From JAGPCK01 sp041675505 (GTDB lineage: Bacteria > Bacteroidota > Bacteroidia > UKL13-3), in assembly GCA_041675505.1 (NCBI GenBank), contig JBAYTR010000010.1, positions 62,001 through 126,000 on the forward strand: 64,000 nucleotides of DNA, read 5' to 3'. Shown here one piece after another: positions 16,760-24,216 of the stretch. Both the position numbers and the translations under genes were made by a program. Below the pieces are notes generated by a model. The model was not told where the DNA came from. It searched no databases and saw only the letters and a program-made list of their open reading frames with translations. The stretch's first letter is position 1. Every line of letters starts with the position of its first letter.

Positions 16760-18598
16760 ATGTGTGGAATTGTAGCTTACATAGGTAAGCAGGAAGCTTA
16801 CCCTATTCTTATTAAAGGACTTAAACGCCTGGAGTACCGCGGTTATGATAGTGCCGGAGTAGCACTGCTTAATGACGGGATAACGGTATATAAAAAAGCA
16901 GGGAAGGTTTCTGACCTGGAGCAGTCCGTAGGTGGTCAGGACACTACCTCTCACGTGGGCATAGGCCACACACGCTGGGCCACACACGGAGAGCCTAACG
17001 ACCGCAACGCACATCCGCACCTTTCTCAGGATGGTGACTTGGCCATTATTCACAACGGTATAATCGAGAATTATGCGCCCTTAAAAGAAGAACTCATTAA
17101 GCGTGGCCACACGTTTAAAAGTGATACCGATACGGAAGTACTGGTGCACCTGATAGAAGACGTAAAGAAAAAAATGGAGGTTTCTTTACAAGAAGCCGTT
17201 CGTATTGCGCTCTCTGAAGTAGTGGGTGCATACGCCATTGTGGTGTTGTCTAAAAACGACAACAACATGCTCATCGGGGCACGCAAAGGCAGCCCCATGG
17301 TGGTGGGTATTGGCAAAGACGGGGAATACTTTATCGCCTCCGATGCTTCACCCATTATTGAGTACACTAAAAACGTTTATTACTTAGACGACAACGAAAT
17401 CGTTTACATCGAAAACGGGGAAATGACCGTAAAAACGATTGACAACGTGGTGCGCACACCATACATCCAGGAACTGGAAATGAACTTGGAGGCTTTGGAA
17501 AAAGGCGGATACGAGCACTTTATGCTCAAAGAAATTTACGAACAACCCCGTTCCATCATTGACAACTTTCGCGGACGCATTCGTTTAAACAACGCACAAA
17601 TTGTGATGGCCGGAGTTGACCAGTTTGAACACAAGTTTAAAAACCTGCCCCGCATTCTTATTGTGGGTTGCGGCACCTCATGGCATGCCGGCCTGGTGGG
17701 TGAATACCTTTTTGAAGAGTTTGCCCGCATACCTGTGGAAGTGGAATACGCCTCAGAGTTTCGTTACCGCAATCCGGTGGTAAATGAAAATGATTTTGTA
17801 ATTGCTATTTCACAATCAGGCGAAACCGCAGATACGTTAGCGGCCATTCAAATGGCCAAAGAAAAAGGAGCTACTATTTTCGGGGTATGTAATGTGGTGG
17901 GCTCATCTATTCCAAGGGCTACACATGCGGGAGCGTACACACATGCCGGTCCGGAGATTGGTGTGGCTTCTACCAAAGCCTTTACGGCTCAGGTAACCGT
18001 TTTAACACTGATGGCTTTAAGCATAGCACAAAAACGCGGTACCATTACCCAAAGCCGAATGCGCGATGTACTTACTGAGTTGGAATCCATTCCATCTAAG
18101 ATTGAAAAAGTTCTGCAACTGAATGACTACATCAAAACCATAGCTGAGCAATACAAGGATGCGCGCAACTTCCTTTACCTCGGTCGCGGATACAATTTCC
18201 CGGTGGCTTTGGAAGGTGCGTTAAAACTGAAAGAAATCTCTTACATACATGCTGAGGGTTATCCTGCTGCTGAAATGAAGCACGGCCCTATTGCGCTGAT
18301 AGATGAAGAAATGCCGGTGGTTGTAGTAGCTACCAAAGACAGCATTTATGAAAAAGTAATCAGCAATATACAGGAAGTAAAAGCGCGCAAAGGAAAAGTA
18401 ATTGCCGTGGTAACAGAGGGTGATGATAAGGTAAAAGGCATGGCCGATTACGTAATTGAAATACCTGAAGTGGAAGAATCGCTGGCCCCGCTGGTTACTA
18501 CCATTCCGTTGCAACTGCTTTCATACCACATTGCCGTAATGCGTGGCTGTAATGTTGATCAACCCCGTAACCTGGCCAAGTCGGTAACGGTGGAATAA
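16760..18598 (+). CDS. glmS: Glutamine-fructose-6-phosphate aminotransferase (isomerizing)
   Basis: GlmS makes glucosamine 6-phosphate from fructose 6-phosphate and glutamine, the entry to UDP-GlcNAc, peptidoglycan and lipopolysaccharide. The 612-residue protein has the N-terminal glutaminase (catalytic Cys2 in MCGIVAYIG; GHTRWATHGEP; HNGIIENY). It also has two SIS sugar-isomerase domains (CGTSWHAG, SQSGETADT, LGRGYNFPVALEGALKLKE) and the standard C-terminus NLAKSVTVE. It lies 44 bases after the DAHP synthase gene. No glmS ribozyme-like leader is evident in that gap. Confidence 0.98.
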   Translation: MCGIVAYIGKQEAYPILIKGLKRLEYRGYDSAGVALLNDGITVYKKAGKVSDLEQSVGGQDTTSHVGIGHTRWATHGEPNDRNAHPHLSQDGDLAIIHNGIIENYAPLKEELIKRGHTFKSDTDTEVLVHLIEDVKKKMEVSLQEAVRIALSEVVGAYAIVVLSKNDNNMLIGARKGSPMVVGIGKDGEYFIASDASPIIEYTKNVYYLDDNEIVYIENGEMTVKTIDNVVRTPYIQELEMNLEALEKGGYEHFMLKEIYEQPRSIIDNFRGRIRLNNAQIVMAGVDQFEHKFKNLPRILIVGCGTSWHAGLVGEYLFEEFARIPVEVEYASEFRYRNPVVNENDFVIAISQSGETADTLAAIQMAKEKGATIFGVCNVVGSSIPRATHAGAYTHAGPEIGVASTKAFTAQVTVLTLMALSIAQKRGTITQSRMRDVLTELESIPSKIEKVLQLNDYIKTIAEQYKDARNFLYLGRGYNFPVALEGALKLKEISYIHAEGYPAAEMKHGPIALIDEEMPVVVVATKDSIYEKVISNIQEVKARKGKVIAVVTEGDDKVKGMADYVIEIPEVEESLAPLVTTIPLQLLSYHIAVMRGCNVDQPRNLAKSVTVE

Positions 18599-18633
18599 GG
18601 TTGGTACCGTTGTGTTTTAAACGGACTACGAAA

Positions 18634-18658
18634 CAGCAGCTACAGTTGTTTAACCAAC
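18634..18658. repeat. 25-bp direct repeat, left copy, flanking the toxin-antitoxin relic
   Basis: This copy pairs with 19093-19117; 23 of 25 positions are identical. Both read CAGCAGCTA, two variable bases, then GTTGTTTAACCAAC. Read on the minus strand, this copy spells an alternative gene end (Leu-Val-Lys-Gln-Leu-stop) that mirrors the end of the MmcQ/YjbR-like gene. Confidence 0.7.
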
Positions 18659-18660
18659 TT

Positions 18661-18800
18661 TTATGTGAATACTCTGTAAACGTCTTTCCTGTGAGTAATC
18701 ACAATCAGCCTTATGGTATTGGATGAAATTTTTCAAATATAGTCTTGTCCTTAACATTATTTAAAGACCTTTCAAATGATTTATCAAATTCGACAATCAT
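18661..18800 (-). pseudogene. RelE/ParE-type toxin remnant with internal deletion and frame change
   Basis: The ATG at 18800 overlaps the antitoxin stop by one base (TAATG), the usual toxin-antitoxin arrangement. The frame gives a toxin-like N-terminus, MIVEFDKSFERSLNNVKD, followed by KTIFEKF, then stops at 18711-18713 after 29 residues. In another frame, just downstream, the last part of such a toxin appears: IRLIVITHRKDVYRVFT then stop at 18661-18663. RelE-family toxins end in a similar HRKDIYR-type motif. The middle of the protein, roughly 40-50 residues, is missing, so an internal deletion has destroyed the gene. Family assignment is by pattern recognition. Confidence 0.75.
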
Positions 18801-18994
18801 TAAGATTTTAATTTTTTGAGGATGGTGGATTTAGGAACAGTTTTTCCGGTCTTAACTTTATCCATTAAGGTTCCCATCATCAAATCCTCAAATTGCTCAT
18901 CCTTTACACTCAGAACATCCGCCCCAAGTTTTTTGGCAAGTTCAGACAGGATTTTATTGCTCTGTTTGTCGGCCCTTATAAGAATTGCACTCAT
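18800..18994 (-). CDS. Small antitoxin of a type II toxin-antitoxin pair (orphaned)
   Basis: This is a 64-residue protein, MSAILIRADKQSNKILSEL at the N-terminus and KKLKS at the end, with a central KDEQFEDLMMGTLMD segment. This pattern is familiar from small antitoxins paired with RelE-like toxins in Bacteroidota. Antitoxins of this kind bind and neutralise the toxin and usually repress their own promoter. Here the following toxin gene is broken, so the antitoxin stands alone. It sits between two 25-bp direct repeats and is richer in A and T than the neighbouring genes by eye. The assignment relies on the coupled relic as well as on sequence pattern. Confidence 0.7.
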   Translation of the reverse strand: MSAILIRADKQSNKILSELAKKLGADVLSVKDEQFEDLMMGTLMDKVKTGKTVPKSTILKKLKS

Positions 18995-19092
18995 GATGTA
19001 AAGATATTAAAAATGATTATCAGCGAAAGACTTCAAACATTGTTAGCTAACGGTAGAGGAGAAAAACTCATCCATACTTTTTATTTCCGCTC

Positions 19093-19117
19093 CAGCAGCT
19101 AAGGTTGTTTAACCAAC
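19093..19117. repeat. 25-bp direct repeat, right copy, at the 3' end of the MmcQ-like gene
   Basis: This is the partner of 18634-18658. It covers the last codons and stop (minus strand Leu-Val-Lys-Gln-Pro-stop) of the MmcQ/YjbR-like gene. Together the two copies bracket 434 bases that hold the antitoxin and toxin relic. Confidence 0.7.
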
Positions 19118-19440
19118 GCAGCCAGTTGAGCAGGTGCCACTTCGCAATAAGCTGAGGTGAGTGCAGCTGTAAACAGACGCTTGCTTACCTTACTTAGTTC
19201 CACCATGGTCCACCCTTGTTTGCCCCACTTATTGTTTACAGGATACACGATGCTTTTGTCAGCCAGTGAAAACAGGTCCTGATTTATTTCAGATAATTTA
19301 AGGCAGGCCCTGTTGTTTTTTTCGTCACAGGTGGCAAATATTTTTCCCTTTACCCGAAAGGAAATTTTTTCAAAGTGGGCCGCTTCTGTAGCCTCAGGAA
19401 AAGAAAGTGCAATAGTTCGGAAGGCTGCTAAACTCACCAC
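19099..19440 (-). CDS. MmcQ/YjbR family protein
   Basis: The 113-residue cytoplasmic protein has the MmcQ/YjbR (CyaY-like fold) layout: FRTIALSFPEATEAAHFEKISFRV at the start, IFATCDEKNNRACLKLS in the middle and a WTMVELSKVS segment. Members have a double-wing DNA-binding-like fold, but their role is unclear. The start is GTG at 19440, with a second GTG one codon later; no ATG is available before the in-frame upstream stop. Its last codons lie inside one copy of a 25-bp direct repeat. It begins 22 bases after the stop of the lipoprotein gene and could share its transcript. Confidence 0.8.
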   Translation of the reverse strand: MVSLAAFRTIALSFPEATEAAHFEKISFRVKGKIFATCDEKNNRACLKLSEINQDLFSLADKSIVYPVNNKWGKQGWTMVELSKVSKRLFTAALTSAYCEVAPAQLAALVKQP

Positions 19441-19462
19441 GTGAGCAATGGTTCAGTGTGCA

Positions 19463-20074
19463 TTAAAAATTACCGTACGAGAGGAAGAACGAACCGTTGG
19501 TAACTGTTTTCGACTGGGTACCTGTTTCGTTGTACAACTTACATGTGAAGGTGCCTTTTACATCCACATAGGTATCGCCAAAGATGCTGAACTGCTGTGT
19601 GCTGGTAATGTTAAACGTTGCCCCGCTTTGTGTACCGTTAATGCTGCTCCACACCTGTCCGGTGGCATCTACATGCAAAATTTCTACACCATCGGTAGTA
19701 GGGGTGGAATACATGTAATTTCCGGGAGCAAAATAGGCTACAAAATCAGCATCATCAGGGTAGGCACCCTGAAAGCTCATTTCACCCTTGTATATGCTCA
19801 CACCTCCTACGGTATTGTCAGAAAAAATATTGGAATAATAGTAAGCGGTAGAAAACTCAGGCAACGGGCGGGTTTCTTTACTGGAGCCGGCTGCTTGTTC
19901 AAAACCGTTTTTTCCGTCAGTGTAGGTGAGGGAACTGCCATCTACGGTAAGGGCAACATTATATCGGTTGGGAGTAGGAGTTGGGGTGGGTGTAACGTTG
20001 TTATCATCATCGTCTTTTTTACAACCGGTAAACGCCAAAGCCAAAAGAGCTGCAGCAAAGAATAAATTTTTCAT
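19463..20074 (-). CDS. Lipoprotein of unknown function
   Basis: The 203-residue protein has a lipoprotein signal (MKNLFFAAALLALAFTGC, acylated Cys18), then an acidic KKDDDDNN stretch and a TPTPTPTP linker before a beta-rich domain of about 165 residues. The linker suggests a tethered domain at the cell surface or in the periplasm. No enzymatic motif is visible and I do not recognise the family. It lies just upstream of the MmcQ-like gene on the same strand. Confidence 0.75.
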   Translation of the reverse strand: MKNLFFAAALLALAFTGCKKDDDDNNVTPTPTPTPNRYNVALTVDGSSLTYTDGKNGFEQAAGSSKETRPLPEFSTAYYYSNIFSDNTVGGVSIYKGEMSFQGAYPDDADFVAYFAPGNYMYSTPTTDGVEILHVDATGQVWSSINGTQSGATFNITSTQQFSIFGDTYVDVKGTFTCKLYNETGTQSKTVTNGSFFLSYGNF

Positions 20075-20261
20075 ACGTATTAAAATTTAGGTAAGACAAA
20101 AATATACTTTTTGGGATAAAAACCACAGGGAAGTGCAAGTTTTTTGAGGGAGCTGTTGTGTTGCCTTTCTGTTTGATAATTTGAAAGAGACCTTGTGGTT
20201 GCTGTTTGCTGAGCGTTTATTTAGGTAGGGTATTATTTTAGCTATAAGCTACATAAAAGAA

Positions 20262-20284
20262 AAGCGTAGGCGCAACCTACGCTT
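20262..20284 (-). terminator. Rho-independent terminator at the end of the island operon
   Basis: This is a perfect 9-bp stem (20262-20270 with 20276-20284) around a 5-base loop. On the minus strand it is followed by TTCTTTTAT, so it is oriented to end transcription coming from the ABC permease gene at 20354. Confidence 0.75.
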
Positions 20285-20353
20285 AGGTTGACCTCCCATA
20301 ATTCATACATGTGGCATAATGCTTTATTCAAATCATTATTTGCAAGCTGCTTT

Positions 20354-21106
20354 TTATTTCCATTTCAGAAGTGTCTTTTCAAAAAGATAAATGATTCTCG
20401 AAAACAAAAGAGCCAAAAGAATTATGCAGATTACAGCAGCCAAAACCAACGAAACATCATAAGTTCCACCAGCTTTAAAAACCCTATGTCCCAAACCTTC
20501 GTGGGCTGAAATAAATTCGGCAATGAAGGCACCAAGTAAAGCAAAACTAATGTTCAGTTTAAGCGAATTAAAAAGCCAAACCAATGAAGAAGGCACGATT
20601 AGTTTTGAAAATATCTGCGTCCGTGATGCTCCAAAGGAGTGAAACAGTTTTATTTGTTGAACATCAACTTGTCTTGCACCTTCATAGGATTGAGTGATTG
20701 CAATTACTACTGTTGAAAGTGCAGCCATTATAACCTTTGCATACATACCAGTTCCAAACCACATTATCATCATAGGTGCAATGGAAAAAATTGGAATTGC
20801 TCCAATTGCAATGATGTAAGGTCTTGTCAAGTCAGCAACTCGTTTTGAATACCAAAGGGAAAGTCCGATTGCTGCACCGCAAATGTTGCCAATTAGAAAA
20901 CCATAAATCGCTTCCTGTCCTGTAATAAAAATGTCCCTTGGTAAAATACCATTGGAGATGTTTTCAATCAGCGAATGAAAAACTTTGGATGGAGAAGAAA
21001 ACAAAAAGAGTTTCTTTTCAGTAGTTGAAATTACAAACTGCCATAACAGCAAGAAAACTGTTAATGGCAACAAACCCAAAATGATACTTATGATTTTTCT
21101 TTTCAT
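20354..21106 (-). CDS. ABC transporter permease (SsuC/TauC/ThiX type)
   Basis: This is an integral inner-membrane subunit of about 250 residues with six predicted helices. The binding-protein-dependent permease loop is present (residues about 160-190, QSYEGARQVDVQQIKLFHSF and GASRTQIFSKLIVP; the EAA motif). The SsuC/TauC/ThiX class moves sulfonates, taurine, nitrate or pyrimidine precursors; the substrate here is unknown. The start at 21106 is chosen because its ATG overlaps the ATPase stop (ATGA), which signals translational coupling; an ATG 30 bases upstream is less likely. It is the last gene of the operon, followed by a hairpin terminator. Confidence 0.9.
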   Translation of the reverse strand: MKRKIISIILGLLPLTVFLLLWQFVISTTEKKLFLFSSPSKVFHSLIENISNGILPRDIFITGQEAIYGFLIGNICGAAIGLSLWYSKRVADLTRPYIIAIGAIPIFSIAPMMIMWFGTGMYAKVIMAALSTVVIAITQSYEGARQVDVQQIKLFHSFGASRTQIFSKLIVPSSLVWLFNSLKLNISFALLGAFIAEFISAHEGLGHRVFKAGGTYDVSLVLAAVICIILLALLFSRIIYLFEKTLLKWK

Positions 21107-21864
21107 TGTTCGTCTTGCTTTGGAAGTGATTGCCACATTTCAGTAAAGTATTTAGAAAACTTTTGGTCTTGCTTAACTGAAATTGGACTTCTCTTTTCTA
21201 CATCAAAAGTTATCTGTAATTCCTTGAATGTTTCGTTTGGCTTGTGATTAAAAATTATTGTCCTATCGCTTACTGTTATTGCTTCATCAATGTCGTGAGT
21301 AATCAGTAAAACAGTTTTGTGATTCTCTTTTGACAAAGCATGTATTTGTGCTTGTAGTTCAAGCCTCGTGTTGTAATCAATTGCTGAAAATGGTTCGTCC
21401 AAAAGCATTATTTCAGAATCTAACATCAGTGTTCTGATAAGAGCAACTTTTTGTCTTTCACCGCCTGAAAGTTGTGAGGGATAACTATGAACCAAATTTG
21501 AGATGCCAAAGCGTTTCAAATACTGCATTACATTTTCTTTTGTTGAGGAATTTATTTTGCCTTGAATTTCAATACCGACAATTATGTTTTGATAAACTGT
21601 TTTCCAAGGGAGCAATAAATCCTTTTGCATCATGTATGCTATTGCAGTTCTCCTGTCTGCAATGTGGTCAAGTTTTACTTCTCCGCTATATTCATTGTCA
21701 AGTCCGATTATCAAGTTGAAAAGAGTTGTTTTCCCACAACCATTTGGCCCCAAAATGGAAACAAACTCCCCTGAACGAATAGTGAGATTGAGGTTTTTAA
21801 AAACCTCAACGTTACCCGTTGGAGTGCTAAATGACTTGGTTATGTTTTTTAACTCAATGTTCAT
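21103..21864 (-). CDS. ABC transporter ATP-binding protein (SsuB/TauB/ThiZ type)
   Basis: The 253-residue cytoplasmic ATPase is complete: Walker A GPNGCGKTT at residues 39-47, Q-loop near MMQKDLLLPW, signature LSGGE at 132-136, Walker B and catalytic Glu in IMLLDEPFS, and the H-loop in LLITHDIDEA. The sequence style is that of the sulfonate/taurine/nitrate family. It overlaps the upstream asnB-type gene by one base and the downstream permease by four, so all three are expected to be made together. Confidence 0.95.
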   Translation of the reverse strand: MNIELKNITKSFSTPTGNVEVFKNLNLTIRSGEFVSILGPNGCGKTTLFNLIIGLDNEYSGEVKLDHIADRRTAIAYMMQKDLLLPWKTVYQNIIVGIEIQGKINSSTKENVMQYLKRFGISNLVHSYPSQLSGGERQKVALIRTLMLDSEIMLLDEPFSAIDYNTRLELQAQIHALSKENHKTVLLITHDIDEAITVSDRTIIFNHKPNETFKELQITFDVEKRSPISVKQDQKFSKYFTEMWQSLPKQDEQ

Positions 21865-23408
21865 TAGTGCTTGACAATTTCCTTTTGTGCATTTGTAACT
21901 CTTGATTTTGCAAATGTCGCTTTAGAATAAATTTGATTAAATATTTTATAGCAATATGTTTCTTCTTTATCTCTCAAGGAAAATTGAGAATTGTTTTTTT
22001 GAATGTTTTGATATTCTTCTTCACTCAAATTGTTGTTTGCAAATTCATGTAGCAAACCCTTTCCTCTTTCAACGCCTCCAATTCCAGCCCCTTCCATCAA
22101 AGTCATTTTCTCTCTCGAATAAATGTAGTCAGGCAATAAATCTTTAAATGCTTCTCTCAAAACAAACTTTGTTGTTGTATCTCCTGTTTTTGTCTTTGCC
22201 ACTTTTAAAGACGGATGAATGCTCAAAGCATATTCAACTAAAGTTCTGTCAAGAAAGGGTTCACGAACTTCAACGGCATATTTCATTCCTGTTTTGTCAA
22301 CTCTCAAAAGTTGTGTCCTGTATAAATCGTTTAGAAGATTTTTAATTTCATTTTGAAATTCTGTTTCATCAGGAAGGGAAAGAAAATCACCATAGCCGCC
22401 AAATATTTCATCGCTGCCCTCGCCACACAAAACAATTTTGAAACCTTTGTCGTGTGCTAACTCTGCCAATTTCATTGAAAGTAAAGAGCCACGAATAGGA
22501 TTTGGTTCAAATGTCTCAATGGAATAAATCACATCAGGAACATTTTGAAGCAAATTTTCTTTGCTTGTTTTAATATGATGAAACTTCAAATTCAAATCAT
22601 TGCAAAGTCGCTTTGCATAAATCACGTCTTCGCCTGAATCTTCACCGACAATTAAAGCTGTAACATCATTGTGATAACTGCAACACAATAAATGAACTAT
22701 TGAACTGTCAATGCCACCACTTAAAAAAGTAGCAATAGGCAAATCTGTTTCAACTCTTTTCTTTACAGCCAATTCAACAAGTTCACGAACATTATTTGTA
22801 ATTGTGCTTACTGAATCAGTATTCCATTTTGTGCTTGGCGTTTTATAATACTGGAAAACTCCTTCATTGGTTATGTAGTGTGCTGGTTTAAGTTCTTCAA
22901 ATGTTTCTACTTCCAAATCAGTAAAGGATTTCATTTCAGAAGAAATATAAACTACATTCTCACTCTTGCAGTAGAAGAATGGTTTCACTCCAAAAAAATC
23001 TCTTGCTCCGAAAAACTTATTTTGAACGGAATCATAAATTAGAAATGCAAACATTCCTTCTAACTGCTGCAAGAAATTTATTCCGTGTTCTTCATAAAGA
23101 TGAACCAAAACTTCTGTGTCGCAATCTGAAATAAACTTGTGTCCTTTCATTTGCAATTCTGATTTCAAATTTTTGTAGTTGTAAATCTCACCGTTAAAAA
23201 CAACTCCTATTGTTTTGTTCTCATTGAAAAAAGGTTGTGTGCCATTTGGTCTGTCAACTATTTTAAGGCGAACACTTCCTAAGATTGAATTTCCTATTTG
23301 AACTTGTTTAGGTGCAGTATCTCCCCGATGCTCAATTTTTTTGAGCATAAACTCCATTTCTGTTTTGCCTTTTGGAGTAGGATTAATAATTGCTGCGATA
23401 CCACACAT
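21864..23408 (-). CDS. asnB: AsnB-type glutamine-dependent amidotransferase (asparagine synthase family)
   Basis: AsnB enzymes use glutamine and ATP to amidate a carboxylate. The 514-residue protein has the glutaminase domain (catalytic Cys2 in MCGIAAI; VRLKIVDRPNGTQPF; VVFNGEIYNY) and a synthetase domain with the PP-loop SGGIDSS at 230-236 and CGEGSDEIFGGYGD around 336. All key residues appear intact. It is shorter than the roughly 550-residue housekeeping form. Its place inside an ABC-importer operon suggests a specialised substrate rather than plain asparagine synthesis, although ordinary asparagine synthesis cannot be excluded. It starts four bases after the 267-residue gene and overlaps the ATPase gene by one base. 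Confidence 0.9.
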   Translation of the reverse strand: MCGIAAIINPTPKGKTEMEFMLKKIEHRGDTAPKQVQIGNSILGSVRLKIVDRPNGTQPFFNENKTIGVVFNGEIYNYKNLKSELQMKGHKFISDCDTEVLVHLYEEHGINFLQQLEGMFAFLIYDSVQNKFFGARDFFGVKPFFYCKSENVVYISSEMKSFTDLEVETFEELKPAHYITNEGVFQYYKTPSTKWNTDSVSTITNNVRELVELAVKKRVETDLPIATFLSGGIDSSIVHLLCCSYHNDVTALIVGEDSGEDVIYAKRLCNDLNLKFHHIKTSKENLLQNVPDVIYSIETFEPNPIRGSLLSMKLAELAHDKGFKIVLCGEGSDEIFGGYGDFLSLPDETEFQNEIKNLLNDLYRTQLLRVDKTGMKYAVEVREPFLDRTLVEYALSIHPSLKVAKTKTGDTTTKFVLREAFKDLLPDYIYSREKMTLMEGAGIGGVERGKGLLHEFANNNLSEEEYQNIQKNNSQFSLRDKEETYCYKIFNQIYSKATFAKSRVTNAQKEIVKH

Positions 23409-23412
23409 TTTA

Positions 23413-24216
23413 TTATTTTTGTTCTTCTTTATTAAAATTTGAAAACCAAGGTCTGCTTCTTATTCCTTTACGAAAAGAGTAAATCTGTAAACTCGGAAGG
23501 TCGGGGGCAATCAATTCTTTTTCTTCATCCGATGTGTATGTGAGAAAAACATTTTGAAAAAAATTCTTTTCTACATACTGCTTTTCAATTTGATTCATTG
23601 TAATGTAAGCATATGCCGATTCATCAGTTGAATTAAAACGCAAGTCGCCAAAAATTTGATTGTTTGAATATCTGTAAGAATGTTTACCTGCTGATTTTTT
23701 TAAAAGTTCAAATGATTCTCTACCTTTTAAAAACTCTGGTATGTTATGACTTCCATTCTCATTTATAATTGCATTGATTAATGCATTCATGTCTTTTAAG
23801 TGATGTGATTTTGCAAAAGGCATTAGCACTTCGGACATGAGAACATGTGTGTAATTGAATTCATTTACAACGTTTCTTATCCCTTTGAAATAGCTTTTGT
23901 AATCTTCGGGCTTATAGCCATTAAGCATTGCATGTGTGTCAGTAAAAATTAATGTTAGCTGAGCATCCAATTTGTAATGCTTTTCAATAACTCGCAGAAA
24001 ACCGAAAAGATTTAGCAACGCATCAAAGTCGTATTTGTCGGGGTACTTTTTATCGGATGCGCCCCAATATGAAATGAAACGAATATATTTCTTGTTATGC
24101 TTTACTCTTTCATTAACATACTTATCTAACTCCGCAATTTGTTTCTTGCGAACCTCAATCTTTTTTGCTGCTAAAAAAGAGCCGATTGTTTTTCCGTTTC
24201 GCAAATTGCTATTCAT
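23413..24216 (-). CDS. Unrecognised 267-residue protein, faintly like isonitrile synthases
   Basis: The protein is cytoplasmic, with no signal peptide or membrane helix. I do not recognise it with confidence. One central stretch (about residues 58-125) resembles the pattern of the PvcA/DIT1 isonitrile synthase family: a PD...AL..L segment, then a Y.....LTLIFTDTHAMLNGY block followed by EDYKSYFKGIR. A C-terminal RSRPWF is also reminiscent. These are loose similarities. The start overlaps the end of the 624-residue gene by eight bases, and its stop lies four bases before asnB, so it belongs to the same unit. If the resemblance is real, a nitrogen-rich small molecule could be its product. Confidence 0.45.
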   Translation of the reverse strand: MNSNLRNGKTIGSFLAAKKIEVRKKQIAELDKYVNERVKHNKKYIRFISYWGASDKKYPDKYDFDALLNLFGFLRVIEKHYKLDAQLTLIFTDTHAMLNGYKPEDYKSYFKGIRNVVNEFNYTHVLMSEVLMPFAKSHHLKDMNALINAIINENGSHNIPEFLKGRESFELLKKSAGKHSYRYSNNQIFGDLRFNSTDESAYAYITMNQIEKQYVEKNFFQNVFLTYTSDEEKELIAPDLPSLQIYSFRKGIRSRPWFSNFNKEEQK

